A DNA stretch of 64,000 nucleotides from Branchipolynoe longqiensis (lineage: Eukaryota > Annelida > Polychaeta > Phyllodocida > Polynoidae). Made by a program: the position numbers and the translations under genes. Below are positions 31,790 to 41,399 of the stretch, piece after piece; position 1 is the first letter of the stretch, and each line of letters opens with the position of its first letter. The stretch spans positions 72,081,543 through 72,145,542 of the forward strand of contig CM059193.1 of NCBI GenBank assembly GCA_030323885.1, given 5' to 3'. The notes below the pieces were generated by a model that did no database searches, was not told where the DNA came from, and saw only the letters and a list, made by a program, of their open reading frames with translations.

Positions 31790-32289
31790 GAGCGTAACGT
31801 CGGTAAAGCGTAGTGATAGCGTGGTTCAACGCGAGAGGACAACATAATTCAGTTATTAACGTTATTCGATCGCCAGAACTACGTTGCTTTACATTACCTT
31901 ACGTTACTTATGTCATGAAATGTTGGCGAAACGTTCGGCGTACGTTCTCCAGACGTTTTCCTGACGTTTTCCTGACGTTTTCCTGACGTTCCCATTACAC
32001 TGTGTGTACATTTCCACTGGCGTTAATATGGGTCGACGTAGTGGAATGTAGTAGAACGTAGTGACCAGCGTTTGACTAACTTCCGTTTAACGTCATTAAC
32101 GTTCGCCGAACGTTTACAGAACGTACGGCAAACCTAAACCCTTACGTTCTAGTTACGTCGAAAGTTTTGAACAGGTTCAAAACTTTGACGCACACCAACG
32201 TAATACGACGTAACGTGACGTAGCTCGACGTCAGTCTAACGTCATTATGACGTCATCATAACGTAATCCAACGTACGTCAACGTAATGA
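31790..32289. mobile_element. ACGT-rich MITE, left part (interrupted by the Ngaro-like element)
   Basis: Dense in AACGTA, GACGTT and TACGTC words, with TTTTCCTGACG repeated three times near 31955-31985. The same style of sequence is in the complete element at 62361-62886. Its apparent right end, ATTACGTCGTAGTGTCACAG, lies at 37777-37800, on the other side of the retrotransposon. The left end is not clear. Confidence 0.6.
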
Positions 32290-32348
32290 TGAAACATTAC
32301 TGGCTCGGGCAGGGAGGAACACGGAAGCATGAGTGGGAATAACATATC

Positions 32349-32354
32349 TTTATT
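32349..32354 (-). promoter_or_regulatory. Candidate polyadenylation signal AATAAA
   Basis: AATAAA on the minus strand about 470 bases past the recombinase stop and about 60 bases before the inferred 3' edge. Position fits, but the hexamer is common by chance in AT-rich DNA. Confidence 0.4.
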
Positions 32355-32825
32355 CTTAGGTCAATCGTCGTCAACAGGTCTTTCGGCTTATGGTTACACG
32401 CGGTTGCGGTCGCCCGCCGGCAATGTCTGACATGAGCATGAAGTTATGTCACAATGGTAAATCGATCATCAACATATGTACATTGGTTTTTATGAACGTA
32501 GAATTCAAATACAATTCAATACAGTAGTGAGATAAGTCAAACAGGAGTTTTTTGATGATTACCTCATATCGTGTGGTGAGGGTTAATTGTCAGTCAATTG
32601 GAGATTCGCTTTGATCATTCCATATCTGAGTAGTGATGGAGTATTGATATGCTCGGAGTGCGTTATCTAATGTGTTATTAGCTCCTAATTGCAGATATAC
32701 TCATCTCATCATATGTTAAGAGTTATAAGTTTTTTGAGTAATAATCATTTTTTGGTTTAATTTTTTGTCTCGTTATTGTTCATTTTTTATCGAGACAGTG
32801 CCAAGGCCAAGTTGTGTGTGTTTTG

Positions 32826-33523
32826 TTAGTTCATGGCCGTTATTAAGGTTTTGTTGACCTTCTTTGAGTCTGCTGTACTGATGTATGTTCGGTAGGCCTG
32901 CGAGGCCCATCCGCCGAACCTCTGCACTTCTAGTTCAGTACTGCCTGATGCGTATGCCACCGTGGCCGCTGTTCTCCTTATGGCGTGCAGGGTGGTGGGG
33001 TTGGTGACTCCCAGTGCCGCTTGGGTGTCTTTCCATACTCTGGCTATGTATGGTATGGTCATGGTGTGTCCGTCTTTTGGGTACACCAGGAGTGGCTGGT
33101 TGTGGCGTCGTGTGCGGTCGTCCCTTATCATGCGTGTGTATGCTGTGACTGGACATAGTATCGGGTTGGGTGCTGGGGCCATTATGAGTGTCCTCGACTG
33201 GGCATTGCCTTGGAGGTTCTTTGCCCATTTCTGTCGTATCTCAAGGTTGGGCCCTGCCATCCTCACGTCGTCTCTTGTCGTATGGCGTGTGTGGTTGAAT
33301 GCGTTCGCTGCTCTGGGTGCCACCTCCGACTGCCTCACTCCTGCATAGTACATTACTAGGATGGCAAATGCCGCCACCCTGTGTGTCTGGTTGTCCTGCA
33401 ACTTGTTCACCACGACCTTTATTGTGTTGATCGGCGCGTGGGGGGTGGATCTCGGCTTGTGGTCCTTCGATCTCTTCAGTGCATCCATGGCCAGTCTGAC
33501 CCTGATGTCGTCGAATGGGTCGA
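32826..33523 (-). CDS. Tyrosine recombinase of the Ngaro-like element
   Basis: Integrase-type recombinase that would insert the circular cDNA. Counting from the Met at 33488 (220 residues), the family tetrad is visible: Arg52 in YYAGVRQSEV, His168 and Arg171 in LHAIRRTAAT, Trp194 in GGWAS, and nucleophile Tyr202 in AYRTYIS. The N-terminal core-binding part is encoded upstream in the reverse-transcriptase frame (GTWANQRVAVRAYRQHC and onward). The two frames differ by one base, and the change falls at a run of seven C (plus-strand G run 33524-33530). A frame of 220 residues alone is shorter than usual for this domain plus its N-terminal arm. So the recombinase is either made by frameshifting, broken by a one-base slip, or affected by a sequencing error. 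All catalytic residues are present. Confidence 0.85.
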
Positions 33524-35583
33524 GGGGGGGCTCTGTTGAGGCGGAAGTGCATGCGAATGTGTGCTACTGTGTTGGCCACGGATGATGGGCACTGTCGGGC
33601 CGCCACGTCTTCTATCCAGCATCGGATCTCGTGTGGGGTGGGCTCCATCTCTTTGACCCCGAACGTGTTGCAGTGTTGTCTGTATGCTCTCACCGCTACC
33701 CGTTGGTTGGCCCATGTGCCCGGTGCCCGGGCCTGTGTCTGCCTCGTCTCCGCCGCTGCCCTCAGTCGTGCGTATGTCGGATCTGGAGGAGATAAGACAG
33801 TAAGACAGTCATGTTGTCTATATGCTAGGAGGCAAGGCTGGACAGGTATTAGGCGGTTTTGTGAACATATTCGAATTGCGTTTTGCTTGTGCCGCTCGCT
33901 TATGTGGGCCCTACTTAGAGCGTCGGCTAGTGTGTTGTCGACACCCGGAATATGACGGAACGTTACTTTGACCTGCAGGACGGCCTGTAGCATCCAGGCT
34001 GCGCTGGCTGCCTCGAGAAGGCGAGCGTCGTGGGTGCGGCTTGTGGTGAGAACTTGGACGGCGGCCTGGTTATTACACATGACCCGTATGTGTCCTCCTC
34101 GGTCGCCCTCGTGCAAGAATGTGTAGAGTGCGACTATGACATTAAGGGCCTCAAGATGGTTGATGTTAGTGTCGGGGTCCTCGTCGAGGGTGCCTTGTAG
34201 CTGCATGGAGTATGCTCTTGTTGAGTCCGCTCCGCCTATACCTCCCATGCATTCGTCGACCTCAATGGTCCTGTGAGGGGCCGCGGGAGGTATGAGGGAG
34301 GTTCCATTCCATTCGCGTGCAAATTGCGGAAACCATGTCAGGTCGGCGCTCATGCTGTCGGTTATGGGGGTGGGGCCGTCGCCCATGCCACGGAGAGTGT
34401 CGAGGAGGCGACCCACGAATATGCGAGCCGGCTGGACACATTTGGCTAGGTGGAAGAGCTTACCGAGCAGGGACTGGAGCTGCTTTCTTGTGATTTCGTG
34501 CTTCTTGATTGTGGCGTTGACCAGCCTTATGGTGGCTCTTAGTTTATCTATCGGTATGGATAGTGTCATGTCGGGGGCGTTTATGGTTATTCCCAGCCAT
34601 CTGACGACTTGTGCCGGTGGCTGAGTTTTGTCGGTGGCCTCTGGGAGTCCCAGTTGGTGGAAGAGGTGTCGGGTTAATGCGAAGTGGGCGTGGGCTGTGG
34701 CTGCGTCTGGTGCCACCACGATGAGGTCGTCGAGGTACATGATTGCATTAACACTTTGTTGCTTAAGCATATATACCACTGCCTCGGCGACTCGTTGTAT
34801 GTGGCAGCTAGAGCCCCTGGCGCCGAAGGGGACGGATATGTCGAGATAAAAACTATCCCGCCATCTGGCGCCCAGGAGGGGCCAGTCCAGTGGACATGTG
34901 ACCAAATTTGTATACGCTCGACTTATGTCCATTGTGAACATGTAACTGTTCCTCCCCATGGACATCAGCTCGCAGGTAAAGTGGTCTACTGTTGGTAGGG
35001 TGTGGTCTCTTATATCTCCTAGGGCCATGTTTTTAATAATGTAGGCATTGATGGAAGTTCTTACCGGAAAGGACATGTCCGTGATAATCCTCCTCTTTGT
35101 TGGGTCGGTCTTCTCCCAGGTCATGATCGGGGAGACGTGATACCATGGGGTGAAGGGGGGTTGGCTGTATGGTCCGTAGACTGCGCCTAGTTGCCTCTCG
35201 GTCTCGATGTATGCGTCTACTGCCTCCGGGTGTTGTTTGGCGCTCAGGTGGTTGTAGCTGCCGGTGGTGTCTGAGGTTGGCCCGATGTATCCCAAGGGAA
35301 AGCCGTATGCTATGAAGTCCAGTAGCTGGGTGTGTTCTTCAGAGTCCGTGAGCCTGCTTGCCCATTCGTGGTGGTTTAAAGATGAGGGTAGTGGTATGCG
35401 GGCCTGGATGGCGTTAGGCAGGCCGGTGGCCTTAACTTTGCTGTATATAGTAGCAATGTGGGTGTGTAGTTCGGGGGTGGGGGAAGGCCAGTTGGCGCGT
35501 CGGTGTTCACTGAATGCGTGGGGGCCGGGATCAATGACACTGTGGGGGGAGGGTGGTTGTGTCCGCTGCACAGTGCTCCCGTA
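33241..35583 (-). CDS. Reverse transcriptase-RNase H of the Ngaro-like element
   Basis: Copies the element RNA into DNA in the particle. The frame opens after a TAA at 35584-35586; the first start-like codon is GTG at 35571, so initiation is uncertain. Counting from there: fingers with KRRIITDMSFP (159-169), palm FTMDISRAY (212-220), catalytic YLDDLIVV (279-286), then WLGI. RNase H follows: VDECMGGIGG (Asp439), NHLEALNV (Glu474), RHIPGVDNTLADALSR (Asp550). The position that is normally Asp-Asn is CNNQAA, so the third carboxylate looks like Asn500. From about residue 610 the recombinase N-terminal region begins. Past the seven-C run at 33524-33530 the frame reads arginine/glycine-rich nonsense to 33241, which I treat as out of frame. 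Confidence 0.9.
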   Translation of the reverse strand, partial: YGSTVQRTQPPSPHSVIDPGPHAFSEHRRANWPSPTPELHTHIATIYSKVKATGLPNAIQARIPLPSSLNHHEWASRLTDSEEHTQLLDFIAYGFPLGYIGPTSDTTGSYNHLSAKQHPEAVDAYIETERQLGAVYGPYSQPPFTPWYHVSPIMTWEKTDPTKRRIITDMSFPVRTSINAYIIKNMALGDIRDHTLPTVDHFTCELMSMGRNSYMFTMDISRAYTNLVTCPLDWPLLGARWRDSFYLDISVPFGARGSSCHIQRVAEAVVYMLKQQSVNAIMYLDDLIVVAPDAATAHAHFALTRHLFHQLGLPEATDKTQPPAQVVRWLGITINAPDMTLSIPIDKLRATIRLVNATIKKHEITRKQLQSLLGKLFHLAKCVQPARIFVGRLLDTLRGMGDGPTPITDSMSADLTWFPQFAREWNGTSLIPPAAPHRTIEVDECMGGIGGADSTRAYSMQLQGTLDEDPDTNINHLEALNVIVALYTFLHEGDRGGHIRVMCNNQAAVQVLTTSRTHDARLLEAASAAWMLQAVLQVKVTFRHIPGVDNTLADALSRAHISERHKQNAIRICSQNRLIPVQPCLLAYRQHDCLTVLSPPDPTYARLRAAAETRQTQARAPGTWANQRVAVRAYRQHCNTFGVKEMEPTPHEIRCWIEDVAARQCPSSVANTVAHIRMHFRLNRAPPRPIRRHQGQTGHGCTEEIEGPQAEIHPPRADQHNKGRGEQVAGQPDTQGGGICHPSNVLCRSEAVGGGTQSSERIQPHTPYDKRRREDGRAQP

Positions 35584-35586
35584 TTA

Positions 35587-36027
35587 TGTTAAAGTCGATG
35601 GCGTCTGATGGACCGACTGTCTGTTCACGGGGGCTCTTGAAGTTGGGGGGGCTTTGTGGCAGTCGAGAGTGGGCAGGCCCCTGTGTGTGATTTGAGCTGT
35701 TCCGGGTTGGGCGGTGGCTTGGCCGTCGCTGCTGGTGCCGGGGCTTCTGTCATGTTTATCTCCATTGTCTGTTTTGTGCGCCGCGTGGTGGTGGGTGTGG
35801 GCGCTTGTGTTGGGGGTTTGGGGTGTGTGTCCGCTCATGCTTGTATAGCCTGCTTGGGATCCTCCTATGTGAGCTGGAGGTGCCATGCGGGGGGTGTCAC
35901 TTGCGACTTCTGCATTGTTGTTACTGCCTGAGGCGTGTTGTGTGTGGAGGGGTTGGCTTTGTTTCCCCGTGTGTGCCGAGCCGTCATCTCGGGCGAGCCC
36001 CTGAGGTGTGATGAGAGCGAGTGCCAT
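35587..36027 (-). CDS. H/T/P-rich frame upstream of and in frame with reverse transcriptase
   Basis: 147 codons from an ATG at 36027, rich in His, Thr, Pro, Ala and Ser, with no recognised domain. It is in the same frame as the reverse transcriptase and separated from it by one TAA (35584-35586). It could be the N-terminal extension of ORF2 with a nonsense mutation, a gag-pol linker, or chance. Composition like a disordered linker. I do not assign a function. Confidence 0.4.
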
Positions 36028-36191
36028 CTTGGATTGTGGGTGGTGGTCTTGTTTGGAGCCGGTTTTGTCTCCCGGCTGGAGTTTGATGGGCTTTTTGGTT
36101 GGGTTTTGTAATAAAGTTGTGGCGTGTCTGAGGGGGGCGTGGGCGTGATCGCTTTTTCGTATGTGCTGTTTCGGCGGTCCGGCCCCCCTTC

Positions 36192-37523
36192 TTAGTTTTT
36201 TTGCACATTGGCCCTGTTCTTTTTCCTACATTGTTGTTTGGTGTGTTCATAGTATGATTGTGTGGTGCGAAAGCAATATGCGCATGCGTGCACCACGTCA
36301 TTTGGGCCATCCTGGTGGTGCTGTGGCTGGGCGCACCTCTTGCCTGAGTTATACAGCTGGCACGGCCTCTCGTGCGGCTCGGCCTCCAGCCGTGCCCTGC
36401 CATTCTTATTATCGACATACTGTGTAGAGGCTCGCTCATCCCTTGTGTTTGTGGTATTGTGATAATTGTTGCTGAATCCGAACCTTGCCCTCTCGTTGTT
36501 GAGTCCCTGCTCGTTCGCCCATGATAGTTTGTTCTTCTCTATTTTGTCGAATACTTTCTGGCTCCATGCCCTGATAGCGTGCCACGGGCTGTATATCGTG
36601 TCCTCCGCGATTATCCGCAGGTGGTCGAGCATGGCCTCAAAATCTTTAGGGTCATAGACCTCCTTATCATCGAGCATTGTGAGATATGCGGCTATATATT
36701 CCCTCTTCGTCATGGTGTGCCTAGCAGCAATTTTTTGGGCTAGGGAGACGCAGTTATGCCTGTCTAGATACATAAATGGTTTTGCTATCGGGTTCTTGAT
36801 GAACATATCATGGAGTATAGCCTTCCTACCTTCCATGCGGCGGTAGAGGGCCCTCTTGCGGTCCATCTCGTCGTCGAGGGTCTCAGTCTGCTCCTGGTGG
36901 TGCTTGTGGTGGGTTTGTCTCGCGTTCCTGTGCGGTGATGGGTCCGCCGAGGGCGCCGTGTAGGGGGTGTTTTTCCCGCAGTTGCATGGTGCGTCCTGCC
37001 GGCATGGGCGGGCCTCGGGCTCGGCCGCCTCGTCCTCCGATGTTGATATGGCCCTCCTCCGGGTCGTCCTAGGGGGAGGCAGCGGTGGGGGTGAGGGCGA
37101 GCGCTGGCGTGTCGCTTCTCGTTGTCTGTGGTGGGCCGGTGCAGGCTTGGGTGGGGGCGCTGCGAGGGCCGTCTCCCTCGGGGCAGTCTGTATCAGCAAC
37201 TGGCTGAGGGTGGCCTGGACGGTGGCCATCTGTTGCTTCATGGCTGCCATCTTGGTCTTGATGTGGTCGTCGGTTGGCGTCTGTGGCGGTTGGGCTGGCC
37301 TCGGATAGTATAGGTCGGTCTCCGATCCGCTGTCGATTATGTTGTTGGGCTCCCCATGGGAGTCCCCTGCCGAGGACGCATTAAGCCTGGGGGTGCTGCT
37401 CGTGATCTCCCGGCTGTTGCCCCATTGTATGGGGAGGGTGGCCGAGGCTCCGGACGAGCGTGCCGGTGCCGCTGGCCGTCCCCGGGTTCTCTTTTTCGAC
37501 GATGTGTTAGCGTGCCTAGCCAT
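36192..37523 (-). CDS. Gag-like protein of the Ngaro-like element
   Basis: Probable structural protein that packages the RNA. I choose the ATG at 37523 (443 residues). The frame is open to an earlier ATG at 37745, but that lies at the element edge and reads through leader DNA. The N-terminal third is basic, Ser/Pro-rich and disordered. The middle (residues about 250-370) is helical, with DDEMDRKRALYRRMEGRK and SPWHAIRAWSQKVFDKIEK. A C-terminal Cys/His cluster at about 388-432 has CQLYNSGKRC, then HACAYC and a final His and Cys, like the zinc finger of DIRS/Ngaro gag proteins. Acidic SETD and basic RRR patches are present. No stop or frameshift inside. The family is inferred from position and this finger. 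Confidence 0.75.
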   Translation of the reverse strand: MARHANTSSKKRTRGRPAAPARSSGASATLPIQWGNSREITSSTPRLNASSAGDSHGEPNNIIDSGSETDLYYPRPAQPPQTPTDDHIKTKMAAMKQQMATVQATLSQLLIQTAPRETALAAPPPKPAPAHHRQREATRQRSPSPPPLPPPRTTRRRAISTSEDEAAEPEARPCRQDAPCNCGKNTPYTAPSADPSPHRNARQTHHKHHQEQTETLDDEMDRKRALYRRMEGRKAILHDMFIKNPIAKPFMYLDRHNCVSLAQKIAARHTMTKREYIAAYLTMLDDKEVYDPKDFEAMLDHLRIIAEDTIYSPWHAIRAWSQKVFDKIEKNKLSWANEQGLNNERARFGFSNNYHNTTNTRDERASTQYVDNKNGRARLEAEPHERPCQLYNSGKRCAQPQHHQDGPNDVVHACAYCFRTTQSYYEHTKQQCRKKNRANVQKN

Positions 37524-37774
37524 CTCGATGGTTGTTTTTGGAAGAGATGTGCAGCTGACGGGTTCGAGTAGAAGAGTGAGGCGGTAGTGTATCGGCACGG
37601 CCGAGGAAGAGTGGGCGGGGCCTCTGATTGGCTGAGAGTGGGCGAGCCCCCTGTCAGACATATGAGTGTGGGAGGAGGAGGTGTCAGCTACCCGGCTCCC
37701 TCCCCGCCCCCAGCAATGACAGCAAATGACCAACTCCTTGGTCATTTAACCCAATGTCCACGTCAGGCTTACGT

Positions 37775-37812
37775 TGGCTCATTACGTCGTAGTGTCACAG
37801 GGGTATTATAGA
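37775..37812. mobile_element. ACGT-rich MITE, right end
   Basis: ATTACGTCGTAGTGTCACAG then GGGTATTATAG. It matches the right end of the element at 62361-62886 (TACGTCGTAGTGTGACAGGG). The other part is at 31790-32289. Confidence 0.65.
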
Positions 37813-37876
37813 GGTGGAAGTGAACTGATCTGTTGCACACGTAGGCCTATGGTATTTCAGTGTTGTTCAATAATGT

Positions 37877-38252
37877 GTTAAAGGCCCAGTCGCACCTCAC
37901 CGGATTGAGCAATGGACAGAATTGTCTAGTCCAGTGGTGATAAGTATCAAAATGTATTAAAATGTGTCAAATTGTTGTGCTATCGGGGAAATGGCCGCTG
38001 GACGAACGGACATGAAACGGACATGAAACGGATATGAAACGGACATGAGACGGACATGAAACGGACAGGAAACGGACATGAACGGATAGCCAATGGACAA
38101 AACTAAATCAAACCGGACAAGAACCATAGACGTAAGTCCGGTGGCATCCGTTCCTAGTTTTGTGCATGTTCAAAACTTGTACGGACACAAACTGGACATT
38201 GTTCGTTTTCTGTCCATTTCCCACAATCCGGTGAGGTGTGACTGGGCTTTAA
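37877..38252. mobile_element. MITE-3 copy 2, complete (about 375 bp)
   Basis: Ends AAAGGCCCAGTCGCACCTCA and, on the other strand, TTAAAGCCCAGTCACACCTC, then ACCGGATTG. Internal ACGGACATGAA repeats at 38007-38085 number about seven and are less regular than in copy 1 at 14181. Confidence 0.9.
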
Positions 38253-38300
38253 CCAACATGGTTTCTTTCCTTTCCGAGCACCATCGAATAGACCGATCAA

Positions 38301-38912
38301 TACCCACATCAACACGTGTAAATTTAGTTTAGCCGTTGGACCGGAATAGCTGTATCTGCACCTGTACATGTCAATGTTTTACTAACACAGTTCAGGACTG
38401 ACATAAAATGAAATTAAATGTGCTTAGTGAAAGTAGCCACTAAGACACAGATATTGTAAAAATAACACCGATACCTCAGGGCTGAAAGTGATCTCCGGGC
38501 AAAAACGAGGAACCGCTGATGGCGAATTTCCGGGAAAATATGGATTCCCTCCCCCCCCCCCATAGGATTAGCACTGTCAGCGAATCGCGGGAAAATACCC
38601 ACATCAACACATGTAAATTTAGTTTAGCAGTTGGACCGGAATAGCTGTATCTGCACCTGTACATGTCAATGTTTTACTAACACAACCCAGGACTGACAAT
38701 GAATCAAATTAAATGTGCTTAGTGAAAGTAGGCACTAGGAACACAGACAGATATTGTAGAAATAACACCGATAACTCAGGCCAAATGTGGTCTCCGGGCA
38801 AAAACGAGGAAACGCCAATGGCGAATTTCCGGGAAAATATGGATTCCCCCCTCCCCCCCCCCCCCCCCCCCCCCCATAGGATTAGCACTGTCAGCGAATC
38901 GCGGGAAAATGC
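38301..38912. repeat. 295-bp tandem duplication
   Basis: TACCCACATCAACACGTGTA at 38301 recurs at 38596, and the match continues to the GCGAATCGCGGGAAAAT word at about 38582 and 38895. The second copy has a longer C run (38851-38875). Similarity of about 90% or more by eye indicates a fairly recent duplication. Confidence 0.9.
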
Positions 38913-38976
38913 CAGAAGCCAAGTTTCAACCATCATTGTTGTGAATGTTATCGTCTATACACAACTCCTGTTTGGA

Positions 38977-39288
38977 TGTTATGTTCTAGCACCATCTAAG
39001 GTCATATAACGATGGGATTCAAAATAAGCAACTTTTGTCATATGAGCCTGTCTCAAAAGGTGATAACTCTTCTTTTTTTTTGTCCATTGTAACGATTGAC
39101 ACAAAACAGCACATAAACGGTTACACTGAAAACCCTAGGACATTTGCTTCAAATCAATATGTATTCTATTGGGATTATGAAACGCAGCACTATAAAGTTG
39201 CCATGAGTGCGCACTATCACAAGTCGATACCCATCCTGATATGACCGTAGATGTTGCTAGGATGTAAAACAACAACAAACAAACAAAA
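38977..39288. mobile_element. Cluster of truncated pieces: SINE tail, MITE-4, SINE tail
   Basis: 38977-39015 is a minus-strand tail-A end (GTTCTAGCACCATCTAAGGT). 39038-39183 is the left part of MITE-4 (ATGAGCCTGTCTCAAAAGGT). At 39184 it switches abruptly into a plus-strand SINE tail A (CAGCACTATAAAGTTGCCAT to GGATGTAAAACAACAACAAA). Confidence 0.8.
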
Positions 39289-39519
39289 CATAAGGGATCG
39301 GCACATATTTCCTAAACACACCTCACATAGTTTTGAAGGGAAGAATAATAAAGAAAGTGGCTGAGATTATTATGTTAGCGCATGACACAGGTTACCAAGG
39401 TTACCAAGTAGGGCTAATTGTTAACGTTCATTAATCAGGATTGCTTTTTTATAATTAGTCCTGTAGTGTGTTTTCCCCTTCCTCATAAACTAAATAAATT
39501 GTTTATGTAATCTGACAGC
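39289..39519. other. Unclassified DNA
   Basis: No gene or repeat family recognised. Confidence 0.3.
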
Positions 39520-39772
39520 ACATATGAAGAGTTCACATCCAAAAACGCAGTAAATGCCAATCTAAAAATTAAGACAAACATTGGAATCAAACCTTCAAAA
39601 AGTTAATTTTATTTACATTCCTAGTTTTTGTGTTCATTACTCCATAATCATGAGATCATCAGAAAAGTGGAGTTAGTGAGAATCACAATTATTTTTAGGT
39701 AACAATCTTTTTATTTAAAGTACATTTTTGGATTGGCGTTTACGTGGAATTGTGCCTGAAGTCTTCCTATAA
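39520..39772. mobile_element. MITE-2 copy 3
   Basis: CATATGAAGAGTTCACATCC at the left. On the right strand, ATAGGAAGACTTCAGGCACA, then TAAACGCCAATCC. Full length but with diverged ends. Confidence 0.8.
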
Positions 39773-39840
39773 TCCACACCACAACATCGCACCCATAGCG
39801 TAGACGCCGAGCAAATTCAAAAACATTGTAGCTAAGGAAA

Positions 39841-40310
39841 CCGGGGCCGTATTCGATTAACACGACCCGGGTGACTCGGGTCACCCGAGTTGTTAGAATT
39901 TCAAATCGAACACCACGAGTGGAGTCGATAAAAACAAGTTCCTTGTGCAAAAATACCCGACCCCAGTAACCCACGTCTTGGCTAGGGGTGGCTAGGAATG
40001 ATGACGTCACATTTGCGCTGGTACCGTCCTGTAGGATAACAGCGACCAGTACCAATCCTACATGTTTTTTGTTGTTGTCATAACCCAGATTAATGAAATG
40101 GAAATGATTATAACAAAACTATGCAATCATAAAATACTTTAAATCCTATGTTGCTGTAGGTATATCGGTTATTAAAAACTAAATAATTTTTTTTGATTAA
40201 GCCACCATTGGATAAGTGTATTCGTTTATTCAACCCGAGTCTGTAGGATGTGCCCATGCACCAAAAAGTGGCTCAGGTCACCCGAGTTGATTAATCGAAT
40301 ACGCCCCTGG
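39841..40310. mobile_element. PIF/Harbinger-like MITE with GGGTGAC-rich ends
   Basis: Left GGGGCCGTATTCGATTAACA then CGACCCGGGTGAC. Right, on the other strand, AGGGGCGTATTCGATTAATC then AACTCGGGTGAC. About 470 bases. A 114-codon minus-strand frame inside is out of line with anything known, so I do not call it. Confidence 0.8.
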
Positions 40311-40714
40311 TTAACTTCCTGCCCGATCTATGAACTCTACCCTCCTCCCCTGCCTGCTGTGCCATGGACTCGTCTTCTGGTGGATGGACGAGTCCATCTC
40401 TCCATCCACCTGATTCGCCAGTGGGCTTTCACACCTTTTCCGCCGTCGACTGTTTGTAACTTGCGGCTCTCTTCACTCCTCACTTTTTGACGAGCCAGCG
40501 ATACACAAACTTTTCCACCCGCCCACCATACTGCTTTACCTTTTCGTTCCTTCGTAGGACTGTGCCCTAGGGGGATACCATATCGATTGGAAAAATCCTT
40601 TTTACATGCCCGTGTTTGTTTATGTCATTCTATTGCCGAATCACATTTACATTTTTCTTGCCAAACAATTCATTCATCAGACTCTACACCTTTCCCTCTA
40701 GGCATTACCTTGCA
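40311..40714. other. Unclassified DNA, no gene supported
   Basis: C/T-rich. An 80-codon frame at 40248-40490 crosses the MITE end and has no domain. Confidence 0.35.
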
Positions 40715-41046
40715 GTTCACTGAATCGGTAGAGCGCAGGCTTCCCGTGCAGAAGGTCGGGAGTTAAATTCCCGGTCGAGTCAAACCAATTACTTATACAA
40801 TTGATACTTGTCGCTTCCTACTGATCCTAGCCAGGCGCTCAGCATTATTAGGATAGGGAAGAACTGGTTGGCTCAGTGTCAGGATAATGTGACTGAGTGG
40901 GATATCAGGTCATGGTGCTGATGGCCTGGTCCCCCAGTAGGGCAGCACTATAAAGTTGCCATGAGTGTATACTGTCACCAAGACGGCCCCCATCCTGATA
41001 TGACCTTAGATGTTGCTAGGATGTAAAACTCCAAGAACCAACCAAC
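40715..41046 (+). mobile_element. Core SINE, head 1 (damaged), tail A
   Basis: CACTGAATCGGTAGAGCGCA, box B region GGTCGGGAGTTAAATTCCCG, core with a short insertion (CTTCCTACTGATCCTAGCCA), and tail A to CCAAGAACCAACCAACG. Confidence 0.88.
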
Positions 41047-41395
41047 GTTGTAGTTGGATATCCCCGTCGGGGCTCCTATCGGGTGGTGCCCCCCCCACTC
41101 CCCCCTCCCCCCTCCCCCCTTCCCCCGGCCTCCCTTTCTTAAAGGAGCAGAAGGACGTAGTGTATTTTGGGAGAGATGACAAATGAAACACAAACACTAC
41201 AAGACAGGGTGTGGGGGCGGGGGAGGGGGGGGGGTGGGATGGGGAGGAGGAGGGAGAAGGGGGGAGTGCTGATTGCGGTCAGACTACTAAGCTAATCGCT
41301 GGGCGATGAGCCGAGTAAGATGCTGACTCAGGTAATGAGTTGGTGGCTGTCACACGAGGACAGAATTACCTTATTGTACCAGTCTATTCCTCATC
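41047..41395. other. C-rich and G-rich low-complexity DNA
   Basis: C runs at 41090-41135 and G runs at 41215-41265. No gene. Confidence 0.6.
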
Positions 41396-41399
41396 ACTG

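Larger units (their letters stand above)
32290..37755 (-). mobile_element. Ngaro/DIRS-type tyrosine-recombinase retrotransposon, about 5.5 kb
   Basis: Order on the minus strand: 5' leader, gag (37523-36192), a spacer with an H/T/P-rich frame (36027-35584), reverse transcriptase and RNase H (35583-33500), tyrosine recombinase (to 32826), 3' region with a possible AATAAA poly-A signal at 32354-32349. The recombinase directly after RNase H, and the absence of a methyltransferase, aspartic protease or DDE integrase, fits Ngaro better than DIRS1 (family knowledge). Edges are inferred from flanking ACGT-rich MITE sequence. I looked for the split direct repeats expected for Ngaro and could not see them by eye. 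Confidence 0.8.

Noticed and set aside
32290..32820. Split direct repeats or LTRs of the Ngaro-like element
   Set aside because: I compared this 3' region with 37560-37755 by eye in both orientations and found no convincing long match; a dot plot would decide.
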